The notes below the pieces were generated by a model. The model made no database searches. It was not told the DNA's origin and was given only the letters and a program-made list of their open reading frames with translations. Source: Bryoerythrophyllum caledonicum (Eukaryota > Streptophyta > Bryopsida > Pottiales > Pottiaceae). From it: DNA of 64,000 bases. Positions 54,601-64,000 of this stretch are shown piece by piece; positions within the stretch are counted from its first letter, which is position 1; each line of letters starts with the position of its first letter. The position numbers and the translations under genes were made by a program. The stretch spans positions 47,211,527 to 47,275,526 of the forward strand of contig OZ020514.1 in the NCBI GenBank assembly GCA_963971425.1. Reading direction: 5' to 3'.

Positions 54601-55055
54601 TTCATGGCCATGTCGAAGACGAATCCATCATTCGTATTGTTGGATCGCTTCGAGGCACAATTGCAACTAACGCGAGTCCTACTGGCTTGGATATTGTTCA
54701 TGATATAGGAGACGTTGGTGTACATACCACGCCGGAGAGATGTCCTAGAGTGCAAGTCGTGGAGAACTCAGTAAAACAACTTGCGGATTTGGGCTCACTA
54801 TGGGCGGAGATGCAGGATTTGGCGTCAGTCAACTCATATTTGTTGAACCATGCGTTTGCTGGCGCGCATGAGCTAAGGGAGAAGCTCCTCAACATAAAGG
54901 CAAAGGTTGATGATGGGATCCTTCACCCCGCATCGCAACCCTCGTTTGAAATAAACGAGGGTGATCAAAGCAAGCGGCATATTAAGGCATGTAGCAAGAA
55001 AGGAGTGCGTAGGAGTGGGTGTTCTAGCCATAAACCTAAATCTAAGGAAAAGTAG
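51628..55055 (+). pseudogene. MULE transposase with SWIM zinc finger, intron-containing, degraded
   Basis: N-terminal regions (51628-52600) are open with a few stops. A Cys-rich block KCGCQCSFVAKQLLVD follows, and a conserved helical region (52631-53032). The catalytic DDE core reads QRAFSIDATFGTNEPK (first Asp), intron 53235-53316, YPLYSVMVFNEWEQGISVAF, VVTDNDNVELNAI (second Asp). Then come intron 53517-53639, EVWPDEENVMIFLCLWHVRR and AWLENATQ (the C/D2H-type block), intron 53859-54076, and FEHMQAKYLGGKAFLNYFEK, DTNATVKSHHGNVKSILSML. The SWIM finger CSC-x8-CKH (CSCPLGMQGNICKHGVKV) lies at about 54537-54590. A Lys-rich C terminus ends at 55055. Introns keep GT-AG borders and restore the frame at all three junctions. 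Stops (for example after LHEAL, GFF, LMYG, VVI) and shifts show decay. Terminal inverted repeats were not identified. Confidence 0.8.
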
Positions 55056-55352
55056 TACTAAGATTTTCTCCCTAGCGTTTCAATGTGGGCTAAATACATG
55101 CCAGCATGGTTTTTGATCGCATAGGTTTATTGCTAATTTCATATTCCGTAGATTGTTCTTCTTACTTTAACAGAATCAGAGTAATACTTGTCATAAACTA
55201 CACTGTGCAAATGAGAATATTACTTTTCAAGTGAAAGTCTTACAGCTTCAGCACACATAAATCACTAAATTTTAATATATCTTGAAGACTAGTATATTGA
55301 CTTCTTATCCACAACTAATAATGTAAGTTTAGATGAGATAACTAAAATTGTA

Positions 55353-55563
55353 AAGCATTAGATGCTGTAATTAAAATTGTATGTAGAAGTAGAAAAGAAG
55401 AAGATTGCAACAAGACTAGGAAGTTATTGAAGGCAGGTGTACGAGATGCAAAGCTAGTGCAAGAGACGGGGCGCACCACGATCGGAGTGCAAGTGAAGAA
55501 AGGCGAAGCTATGAGACCCACAATTGCTACCATGGCTTTTGGTTTGAAATTTTTCACATGAAA
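55353..55563 (+). CDS. Short open frame, unrecognised
   Basis: About 70 codons open without a suitable ATG: KALDAVIKIVCRSRKEEDCN, TRKLLKAGVRDAKLVQETGR, TTIGVQVKKGEAM. Lys-rich and helical in character; could be an exon. The opposite strand has a 78-codon ORF (55342-55578), which looks like its shadow. No family recognised. Confidence 0.2.
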
Positions 55564-55599
55564 GCTAACCCAATTCAATCACAAACTCGGGATGGATTG

Positions 55600-56800
55600 C
55601 ATCATCCAGATTCCAGGCACATACCATAATCTACACTGGCTACGACAGTTGTTCACCTAGATTTCCACCCTAAATTCTCACAAACGAGAATTTTAGTCCT
55701 CCTGCTCCATTGTAACAATCTTGACAAAAGCCCCAAGCTGATCTAAACCACTCTGTCCAGGAAGATGAAGCAGCCTCAATCTCTTTCAAAAGCCAGAGCT
55801 TCAATCTAAACTTGTTCCATATCGTTTGCTAGAGTGTGGGTAGCTTCATATATAGTAGCAAATTATATGGACTGTCTACAAGAATAATAGCTTTAGTACA
55901 TGAGTGGGAGTGCATGAGGGTTGACGTAGCGACCATGATCGGTGCATGTGCCAGACCCTCTACTCCTCACCTTGAACATAGTTTGTGTCCCTTACACATC
56001 ACCTTGGTTACTGGTCCAAACTCTTCGCCATCCTTCTATGTTGGAATCTCCTAATTCACCCAGGTCGAGCGTGGCTCGGGCGCCAGGCTTTGGTGGGACC
56101 ATTCTCTGGCCTTGCCTGATTTAGGGTTTTAGAGGCTTTTTTGGTTTTTTTTTTACAAAATTTGGATCATCGGCCCCAAATTACCCTCGGTGGCTCCCTT
56201 AGGATTAAATAGGGCCCCCCTCCAAAGAAACTATTTTTTAGAACAAAGATAAGAAAATTATTGTTATTTTATCTATATTGACGACAATATTTATCTATAT
56301 TGAAGATATTACTATTAAAATTCATCACAACATTCAAATGATTTTTTATTTAAGAAAAATTATTTGCTAATTCTTTAACCCGTAGAGGCCCAAGTGCAAT
56401 AAAATGGCATTTTGAAAGTTCAGTTGAGTTCCTATGGTGTCAATATCTAACATTATTTTCTGAAATTTTCACTGTAGAAAGGCATTACTAAAATCTTAAT
56501 GGAATAACAATTTTTTTCCTAGATCAAATATTTATGAATCATGTTATTATGTTATGAACCCCTAGGGCCTGAAGTGCTCCAAACCTTCCTCTCTAAGATG
56601 AAGAGTCATAAGAATGATTGAAATTCATTTTTATAGTCTATAACAGTGGCATCAATCACATTATGTGATTTACCATATATTCTGTTTTAGCGATAAAATC
56701 AAGAATCCTATTAAACTAATAATATTTTTTCAACAAATACAAATTCAATAAAAATACCCATGTAAACCCAAATAATGTCATAAAAATATAAATCGAAACC
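55600..56800. other. Spacer, no gene seen
   Basis: No recognised gene or repeat; becomes AT-rich after about 56110. Confidence 0.4.
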
Positions 56801-56811
56801 TTTATTACTCT

Positions 56812-57683
56812 CTAATAATCGGATATCATTCTACTCACTCCTCGAACCAAATTCCTAGTATCTATCATACTAATTTTCAAATCCTGGTATTTTTCTATCT
56901 GAGATACTAATCTATCACTAATTTGAACTGAACTACCAATACGAGTATACTGAGAACTTGTAATAGAGCTAAATGTTCTATGTTCATCCCTATTAGCCCT
57001 CCATATAACTTCTGTAGCTCCATCACAAAAATTTATATATACTTTGTATGAAACTACAAAAAATTCCCCACCTTTATAATCAAATCCCAACTCCAGTGCT
57101 TCTTTAGTGGTCTTCTGAAATAATCGAGGTGACAAATTTTGAAATTGGTTTTGATAAAAACCCGCAATCCAACCAATTTCTTCTTGATCACAAACCCATT
57201 CCAAAATTCCATCCTCCTTCCGTTGTAAATAATCACTTGGAACATACTTTCCAAATAATAATGATTTCCCAGGTAATCCCTGTTCCAAATGCCAACCTAC
57301 TGCAAACATTTTACCATTGCCTTCTTCGAAGCTCCATTACATTTGATCTCCCTCACATTTTTATGAATATGAGAGAAATCTGTAGATAGCCTCTCAAAAT
57401 CCTTAAATTCACAACTATTCATTATGTGAAATGGTGTAAATTTCACAATGAGTACTACATCCTTTGATTCCTCATCAACAATATTAACAGTACCATGATC
57501 TATAATCAAGGCTCCATTCATTAATTCTGAAACATCCCATTTTTCCACCCTCTTGCAAAATTCAATCCTAGGCCTTTCTTGAGAAAACATTCTTGCGGCA
57601 TCCACTGCCTTCCATTTCATTAACTTGGATTTCTCATTTCCTTTCTTGTTCTTCTTTATACTACAAAGAAGAAAGTCAAACAT
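56812..57683 (-). pseudogene. Unrecognised protein in two overlapping frames
   Basis: Frame 1 (57683-57297): WKAVDAARMFSQERPRIEFC, VEKWDVSELMNGALIIDHGT, VVLIVKFTPFHIMN, FSHIHKNVREIKCNG. A one-base shift near 57325-57335 leads to frame 2 (57309-56812): GKMFAVGWHLEQGLPGKSLL, IGWIAGFYQNQFQNLSPRLF, NFCDGATEVIWRANRDEHRT, SQYTRIGSSVQISDRLVSQI, ending at a stop at 56812. Total about 290 residues with hardly any other damage, unusual in this window. The order (G-KMFAVGW ... G-YVP ... E-G-IAGFY---F--LSP--F) reminds me faintly of the N-terminal half of TET/JBP-like dioxygenases in fungal and plant transposon neighbourhoods. No HxD iron-binding motif is visible, so this is only a hint. Confidence 0.5.
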
Positions 57684-57779
57684 TAAAATAATATATTCAA
57701 GTATCTACCTATATAATAGGCGACAGTCTGTTGTTCGCTGCTCCCGATCACGTGACCTTTGGATTTGCCATTTGAATCA

Positions 57780-58135
57780 AATGTGCCTTTTGAATTGAAT
57801 GTGAACTTTGAAAGAATCCTCCATATGTGCCTTTTGAATTGAATGTGAACTTTGAAAGAATCCTCCATATGTGCCCTTTGGAGGAATCCTTTATAGTGCC
57901 CTTTGGAGGAATCCTTTATAGTGCCCTTTGGAGGAATCCTTTATAGTGCCCTTTGGAGGAATCCTTTATAGTGCCCTTTGGAGGAATCCTTTATAGTGCC
58001 CTTTGGAGGAATCCTTTATAGTGCCCTTTGGAGGAATCCTTTATAGTGCCCTTTGGAGGAATCTTTTATAGTGCCCTTTGGAGGAATCCTTTATAGTGCC
58101 CTTTAGAGGAATCCTTTATAGTACCCTTTTATTCA
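57780..58135. repeat. 25-bp minisatellite and adjoining 47-bp duplication
   Basis: Ten copies of GTGCCCTTTGGAGGAATCCT-TTATA with exact 25-bp period from 57871 to 58120. The first eight or so are nearly identical; the last ones vary (GTACCCTTTTATTC at 58121). Just upstream a 47-bp unit (ATGTGCCTTTTGAATTGAAT onward) occurs twice, at about 57780 and 57827, and looks like the ancestral sequence of the array. Confidence 0.95.
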
Positions 58136-58519
58136 AATTTGGCTTATTGAGTTTTAAAATTGTATTATGTATCAAAAATAGAAAAATAAAACCATAATTT
58201 CCAACATATTGAAACTACACAATATACTACCTCGGGTACATAAAAAAAATGATAGTTATCTAAAGACAATAACACGTATATGAAATAAATAATGGGTATT
58301 TAAAGTAAATAGTAGGTATATATAGTACATAATCTCTTATTATAATAGAATCTTGGATGAAGAACACGTCGGATGGATGAATGGGCCGAGCTTGGATGAA
58401 AATGTGATGCGAAAGTTAAAAGTTATCAATTTTAACTCCCGGTCACATGACTCTCTTTCTTGATTTTGACCTCTTGATGTGAAGGGTTTTCTCCTCTTAT
58501 ATTGGGCAAGTGATACTTA

Positions 58520-58650
58520 TGTGGGGCGGGGATGGGGACGGAGACGGGGACGGGGACGGGGACGGGGACGGAGGACGGGGAATGGGGGACAAGGACGGAG
58601 GGGACAATGGATTGGAGGGAAAGGGCTAGGGGATGGGGAGGTGGGGACTC
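58520..58650 (+). repeat. GGGGAC/GGGGACG simple repeat, G-rich strand
   Basis: Runs of GGGGACG and close variants with more than ten G3-4 tracts on one strand. Sequence of this kind can form G-quadruplexes. ORFs across it (Gly/Thr/Arg-rich) are low complexity and not regarded as genes. Confidence 0.85.
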
Positions 58651-58799
58651 AACACAAAAAAATGTTGTGTCTGGAGGACACACGTACCCCACTAGTGCAT
58701 ATACAATGGGTAAGTTTTATTTTTGCATTTACATATGTTTGTTTAACTTGGGATTGCCCCGGTCGGTTGATGACAACGGGGAATGTACTTGATTCGATT

Positions 58800-60100
58800 T
58801 GAGCTTATAGGTTTTAAAACACAAAACATACAAACATAAATTTAACACAATACCTTCCGCTCTCCCCGTCGGGACGACAAGTACCAACCCGTTAATAATA
58901 ATATATATTAATAATTATATATGACTTTAATTCCTATAGGCCCAAGGCATTTTCACACCAAAAATGATATTTACTAATGAAGGATCATGTTAGGCAAATG
59001 TGCATCAAATTTTAGAAGTAGAAAAGGGGTAGGAGATGTCCTTCAAAATCTTGCAATACAACTATATGTTGAGAATTATTGATATACAAACTAGTTTTGC
59101 ATATAACATATTCTTCTCATATTTTTGAAATTCAAAAATACCTGTAGTACATACAAATATTTGCATTCTCTTTTTAAGAAGATTTTTTTTTGGAAATAGA
59201 CTAAAAATCTAATTTCTATTGAATTTAGAATTAAGCAGGGTTTTCCTACACTAGCTCTTATAGGTCACATGAAATTGTTGCACTATTTGTATATTTACAC
59301 AAAAATTAATTGTAACTTTTAACCTTAAGTCAGATTTCTACAAAAAATATGTCTACCAAAAGCTAATAAAAAATTGCCAATTCTATAAAAAAATCTCAAA
59401 AAACATTTCCAAAATTAAAAACATGGTACCCTACACAAACTCAAAATGTCCCTAAGGGAACATTGGGCCTTTAGGGATTAAGAATGATAATGAAATGAAA
59501 ATACCTGTGGTTGATCGTGTTGTTCTTCTTCCCCATAATAAAAACTATAGTCGAAAGCATGATGATCCCAATGATAAACTCCATACTTTGAAAAAAATGA
59601 TATAAAATATAGATAATATAAGGAGTCACTTGTAAAACAAAATACAATAATATTAAGTTATATCACATTATATAGCCAGGATATTGTATTCAATTCAATG
59701 TGAAAGTACAAATTTCTTAAAACTTTACCAGTTCAGATGTACTCTTTTTAATGGTTATAACTTTGAATATATCACTAGTACTTAAATAAATTCCAACATA
59801 AAATCAATATCTTGAATTTAATTGATTCAAAAATGGAGGATAATATTTTATTAAAGATAGTTAAATATCTCATAAACTTTCTAATACATTTATAATATGT
59901 ATTACTTTTACTATTGAGTTTTGAACATATACACCATCCAATGATGAGCACATATTAAATTTTATACAAATGGAATAGTAACTAGGATAATAGGCAAATC
60001 CTCTCTCCTTGTACACCATTCCAATATGATATAAACTTCAATATGTACTATCATGTTAAGGTGTATGCATGAACAAGAATTAACAACGCGAATGTTTGAA
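58800..60100. other. AT-rich spacer with a possible inverted relic of repeat R
   Basis: No gene seen. Near 58999-59030 AAATTTTAGAAGTAGAAAAG followed by GGGT is the reverse complement of the CCCCTTTTCTACCTCTAGAAATT block of family R (26 kb). Confidence 0.35.
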
Positions 60101-60129
60101 TGTGATACTAACTGAGTGTCAAGCATTTG

Positions 60130-60418
60130 TGTCAAAACGGACTCTATATATCACTGTTCACGGATGCAACTATCCGTTCAAAGATTATTACAATGGCTTC
60201 CAACTTCAGAGCCCCGTAACTTTCTCAAAAACTATCCAAATATTACATATGAGATGTTTTTCGGCATTCAAATTTTTTGTAGATGCCGATAAACATCTCA
60301 AAATTTAAATTTGGATAACTTTTGAGAAAATTACGGGGCTCCGAAGTTTGCAGCCATTGTAATAATCGTGAATCGTAAAGGTGCGTCTGTGAACAGTACT
60401 ATGCCGTCCGTTTTGACA
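60130..60418. mobile_element. Foldback (long inverted-repeat) MITE, copy 1
   Basis: Starts TGTCAAAACGG and ends CCGTTTTGACA. The arms pair over almost the whole 289 bp: TTATTACAATGGCT with AGCCATTGTAATAA-type, GAGCCCCGTAACTTTCTCAA with TTGAGAAAATTACGGGGCTC, and GAGATGTTTTTCGGCAT with GATGCCGATAAACATCTC. No coding. Target duplication not resolved. Confidence 0.8.
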
Positions 60419-60439
60419 ACTTTGGTTTCAAGACCACCA

Positions 60440-61045
60440 TGCTCTTCCATACACATTTGCAGAATTCTAATTGAGACATCAAAATATAGTTATGTATACC
60501 AGATTGAGGGTAATAAACCAAGAGGAGGGTATCTGATTGAAACTTCAGGCAAAAGCTAAATTTCCAAAACTGACTGACTGAATGATGACAAGGTACTGTG
60601 ATATTCAGTGATGAGATGAGTGACGGAAAGAGGAGTATGTACCAAGAAAGTTGTCTTCAAACGAGTGGCTGCCACCGCCGCCGCGAGGCACAATCCTCTC
60701 ACCCACTTGCTTGGAGCACGAGATGGCGTTCTGCACCTGCGCCATTGTTGTAGGGAACAAAAATGCCGGTGGATCAGGAGGCGGCTTCGTCAAAAGAATG
60801 TGGACCAGAAGAATGTAAATAACAGATGGAAATGCAATATCAACCAACCTTCAGTGGATTATTGGCCGAAACTACAGTTGCAAAAGTTCATTCAGAAACG
60901 AAGACCTACAAACAAATGCACCACATACAACTTCAATAGCCCATTTGATAAGTGAACATTCTCATTTCCACCAAAACTTACCAATATTAGGAAGTATGAG
61001 TCCTTAAATTCTAAATCCTAATCTTGATCTAAACCCACATGCAAA
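60440..61045. other. Spacer between the foldback copies, no gene seen
   Basis: Short open frames on both strands (60605-60847 minus, 60620-60955 plus) overlap each other and show no recognised motif. Confidence 0.35.
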
Positions 61046-61051
61046 CATAGT

Positions 61052-61345
61052 TGTCAAAACGATTGCATATTATTGTTCACGGACTCATTTGTTCGATTAT
61101 AGATTATTACAATGACTACCAACTTTTGGAGCCCCGTAACTTTCTCAAAAAGTATCCAAATTGGACACATGGGATGTTTATGGCATCTACAGAAAATTAA
61201 GATGCCAAAAAACATCTCATAAGTTCAATTTGGATAATTTAATAGAAAGTTATAGAGCTGCAAAGATTGGTAGCCATTTGTAGTTTAGTTGGCACTAATC
61301 TACCAAATGCGTCTAAGAACAATAATATGCTCTCCGTTTTTACTA
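61052..61345. mobile_element. Foldback MITE, copy 2
   Basis: Same family as 60130-60418: TTGTCAAAACG start, GGAGCCCCGTAACTTTCTCA, ATCCAAATTGGACACATGGG, GATGCCAAAAAACATCTCAT, CTCCGTTTTTACTA end. Arms are more diverged than in copy 1, so it is older. Same orientation, about 0.9 kb apart. Confidence 0.75.
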
Positions 61346-61349
61346 CCTT

Positions 61350-62870
61350 GGATGGAAAATCCAATCTTGGCACTTATCAAACCAAGTTCCCACAAATTTA
61401 TTTCCCACTTATTTTATGTATTTTTGTATCTTGGCACAGAAATCATATTTTTTTAACTATAAATTTCACATTGATTGACCTCTCCACACAAGCTCATCTA
61501 CTTTATAATTAACGTGCTCTGACCATCCATGAGGAAACTTGATCAAAGTTGATGCACTTTTGTGAGTATGTCACTTAAAAATTCTTGATTGAGATTCTAT
61601 GCTTAAAATTTGAAATAGAAGACAATTTAGGGATTTACTTGTATTGTGTGGACATAAAATCAATGAGGCAATGAATAGACACTTTAAGCAAATAATCTCC
61701 TAGAATAAAATCATTCTAGCATATTGTGGAGTTTTAGAATAAGTCTTCAAAAGAATTATATTATATAAACTCTAGAAGTGCAAGCTGTTGAACTCAAGAC
61801 TCTAAATGATTGAAGTGGTTTTTATATCCCATCGCACGAGTTAGACTTCATCTTAATTAAATTTTCATTAAGCTAGATATTTTGAAAGTCTATAGCGTAT
61901 TTGAAGAATTATCAATGGATTTAGTAATTGTTAGGGCCTTTATAGTCCTCGAAAAGTCTTGTAATATCACAAGAGCAAAGATATTCAAAATTCACTTTAT
62001 TATTCTTTGGATTATACAACTTAAATATATTCCTCATGATAAAAGAATCAAATATGATAAATGAGGTAAAATTAAAATATATGAAAAGATGCATGAATTG
62101 TTTTTCGGTTGAAATTCCTGCAATATAAAACTTGAATATTTTTGCTCATAATAAATATCTGTTACTTAGTTCATCATTCAAGAAAAAAAGAAATCTTATA
62201 GAAAAAATTACTTAATATTTGTTTAGATGTAGGGATGGATCAGAAGCTTCATCAATTCAATTAGAAGAAAACCATGTATTCTACTTTTAGGCTTCACATT
62301 AGAGGCCTATGAAAAATAATATAAACATTATCAAAATGATGTAGGCAAAATACCAAAATCAGTTTAACTCCAAATAATGATACTATTTACCGTGGTGCTC
62401 CAATATTAGTCCTATTTATAATTTAACAATAATTAAAATGATCTTCCTATTAATATTACTTCCTTAATATTCAGATAAAAAATGGAGGTCCACCACATGG
62501 AAGTTACAATACTTGACAAGTATGTTTTAGAGCAAATGAATAGACAATAATAATAATTTTTGACATGAAATTAAACATTGAAATATTTTGATCATACCAT
62601 ATACAATAATCAGCCTCATATATACTAACCTCTTATAAATTAATGCACTTCTCAAATATGCAAAATAATGAACCCGTAAATGAGAATTTGTATCTATTGG
62701 GTATTAATCAATTTTGGGTAGGTCTCTAATAATCCACTTTGGAAGAAAACTTCTTGAAATTTTTAGTGAAAATAGGAACACTCGTTATTAAAGAATTTTG
62801 TCTTTTATTTTTTGGACTTTTAGGGAAAAAGTTATGGTGCTTGAAGCATAACATTTGATCGGGGAGAGAG
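61350..62870. other. AT-rich spacer, no gene seen
   Basis: Short ORFs only (for example 61882-62064) without recognised motif. Confidence 0.45.
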
Positions 62871-64000
62871 ATGGCCTACTGAGAGCTCCGTAATTTCTGG
62901 TGAGGGCTGCTGCAAAGAGTTAGTCTCAGATCTGTGGTCTACGGCAGCAAGAGGTGCTGGACTTGCTCTTACCCCACCTTAACCTTAGATCTGGACTTGT
63001 TGCTTGCTTGGGGAGAGGCGTGTTATGTTGGAAAGGGGTTATTGTCCTTAGATCTACTTGTGGACACACACAGAAGAGCACTGAGAGCTGATCTAAAGAG
63101 TTGGGGGCTCGATTGATGAGCAGAGAGTTCACTCGGGTGCTGATCAGCAGTGACGAGGCCTGAGTGCTAGAAAGGTGATCACCGGAGTGCTGATATGCAG
63201 AGCTGGAGCTCGAGTGTTGGAAAGGAGGTCTCCTGCTGAACATCTGCGTGCAAACCTGTAGTGCTGGTTCTAGTGCACTAGATCGATAGATCTAGTATCC
63301 ACCCCAGAGTGTGTCACACAAGCTAGATCTAAATGACATGGGATAGCTCATGCCCATAGCACACACGCAATTCTTTCAGCAACCCAGATTGAGAAGCCAC
63401 ACATCACACAAGCTGGAAAAAGACGATTCAAGCACACAGAAGACTCAAGATCTGGACGAGAGTGACATAGCGATGCCACCATCATACACAACATCAACTA
63501 CCACAGCGATAAGTATCTCTCACCTCTATATTAGATTAGTTCATTTTTTGCCATATGTTGTGCTCGCCTACCAATATACTAGATATCTAGTAAAAAGTAC
63601 ACATAAATTCCAAGTAGGGACACCCAGGCACAGTAAGTTCAGTACAAGTTCTACATGTAATCCACAGCTCAGACTAAAGCACAAAACACACCTGCCGAAG
63701 GGCAGCAGCAACCTCCTGAAATCACAGAAGAGACATTGTGTAAGATCACTGCTATACCTAAATCTTAGTACAATAGGTAAAACCCTAATTAGTAACTCAA
63801 ACACAAATAAGAATAGACCTGTAAACCCAACCAAAACTAGAACAACAACACGCACTAGATTCAGTACCAAAAACATAATACACAACTGCACCTCACAAAA
63901 ACACTACCTAGAAAAGAGCCACCACGCTAACACCTACCAGGGTTGTCATAACGGACGAGTTGAGGTGATCGGACGGGACAACCGGATGGGCGGTCCGGAC
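62870..64000. other. Mixed spacer with short repeats, possibly a retroelement leader
   Basis: GAGTGCTGATCAGCAG / GGAGTGCTGATATGCAG-like units recur at 63130-63240. A 107-codon hydrophobic minus-strand ORF at 63568-63891 is rich in Leu/Val and not assigned. Near 63943 GTTGTCATAACGGAC resembles the foldback terminus, and the window then ends in GC-rich CGGACGGGACAACCGGATGG. Confidence 0.3.

Noticed and set aside
57871-58135. CRISPR-like array of regular repeats
   Set aside because: Repeats are contiguous without unique spacers, and the setting is eukaryotic.
58432-58802. Gly/Arg/Thr-rich and Pro/Val/Ser-rich ORFs over the GGGGAC repeat
   Set aside because: Translation of a simple repeat in all frames; no conserved sequence.
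63568-63891. 107-codon hydrophobic minus-strand ORF resembling a membrane protein
   Set aside because: Leu/Val-rich composition follows from base composition; no signal, no domain and no coding neighbour.

Overview
This window looks like heterochromatic, transposon-packed nuclear DNA of a streptophyte. GT-AG introns interrupt a MULE transposase. The LTR retroelements use the tRNA-Asp-type primer site typical of plant Athila/Tat elements. There are also a CACTA-type MITE, a hAT transposase relic, a tRNA-derived SINE candidate and a Ty3/gypsy element carrying a cytosine methyltransferase, a combination I know from charophyte algae. A charophyte or an early-diverging land plant is my best guess; the species cannot be fixed from the sequence. 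I see no intact, clearly host-encoded gene. Almost every coding stretch is a decayed mobile-element gene.

Layout. 0-5.4 kb: an unrecognised ORF, degenerate tandem repeats, then a plus-strand gag relic with its primer site that runs directly into a hAT transposase relic and an unrecognised frame. 5.4-12 kb: a minus-strand RING-finger pseudogene split by 'element B copy 1' (6005-9707, TG...CA ends, 5-bp target duplication GCAAG). 12-22.9 kb: 'element D', a minus-strand Ty3/gypsy polyprotein read from high to low coordinates as gag, protease, DNA (cytosine-5) methyltransferase, reverse transcriptase, RNase H, integrase and PHD finger. D is split by 'element A copy 1' (12982-16330) and by a CACTA MITE (12414-12827). 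22.9-26 kb: decayed repeats, a polyubiquitin fragment next to an unrecognised ORF, and a GC-rich tandem duplication.

26-30 kb is AT-rich with three diverged copies of one non-coding repeat. 30.5-31.2 kb is a zinc-knuckle gag relic. 31.4-41.1 kb is 'element A copy 2', split by 'element B copy 2' in the opposite orientation (33612-39061), which itself holds a 1.7-kb insert with a SINE. 41.6-47.6 kb is 'element C', the youngest insertion: a near-complete Ty3/gypsy element on the minus strand with 389-bp LTRs about 1% diverged, but with four in-frame stops and one frameshifting duplication.

47.6-64 kb: spacer with satellites, then exons that may encode a Crypton-type (ZMYM/QRICH1-like) N-terminal domain, a MULE transposase pseudogene with a SWIM finger (51.6-55.1 kb), an unrecognised two-frame protein (56.8-57.7 kb), a 25-bp minisatellite, a GGGGAC repeat, two related foldback elements and AT-rich DNA.

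How the parts relate: insertions are layered, with B into the RING gene, A and the MITE into D, B into A, and the 1.7-kb insert into B. The most notable system is element D, which couples a DNA-methylation writer to a PHD-type chromatin reader inside one retroelement. Next come the A and B families: TG...CA-bounded units without an internal LTR pair that carry unrecognised proteins.
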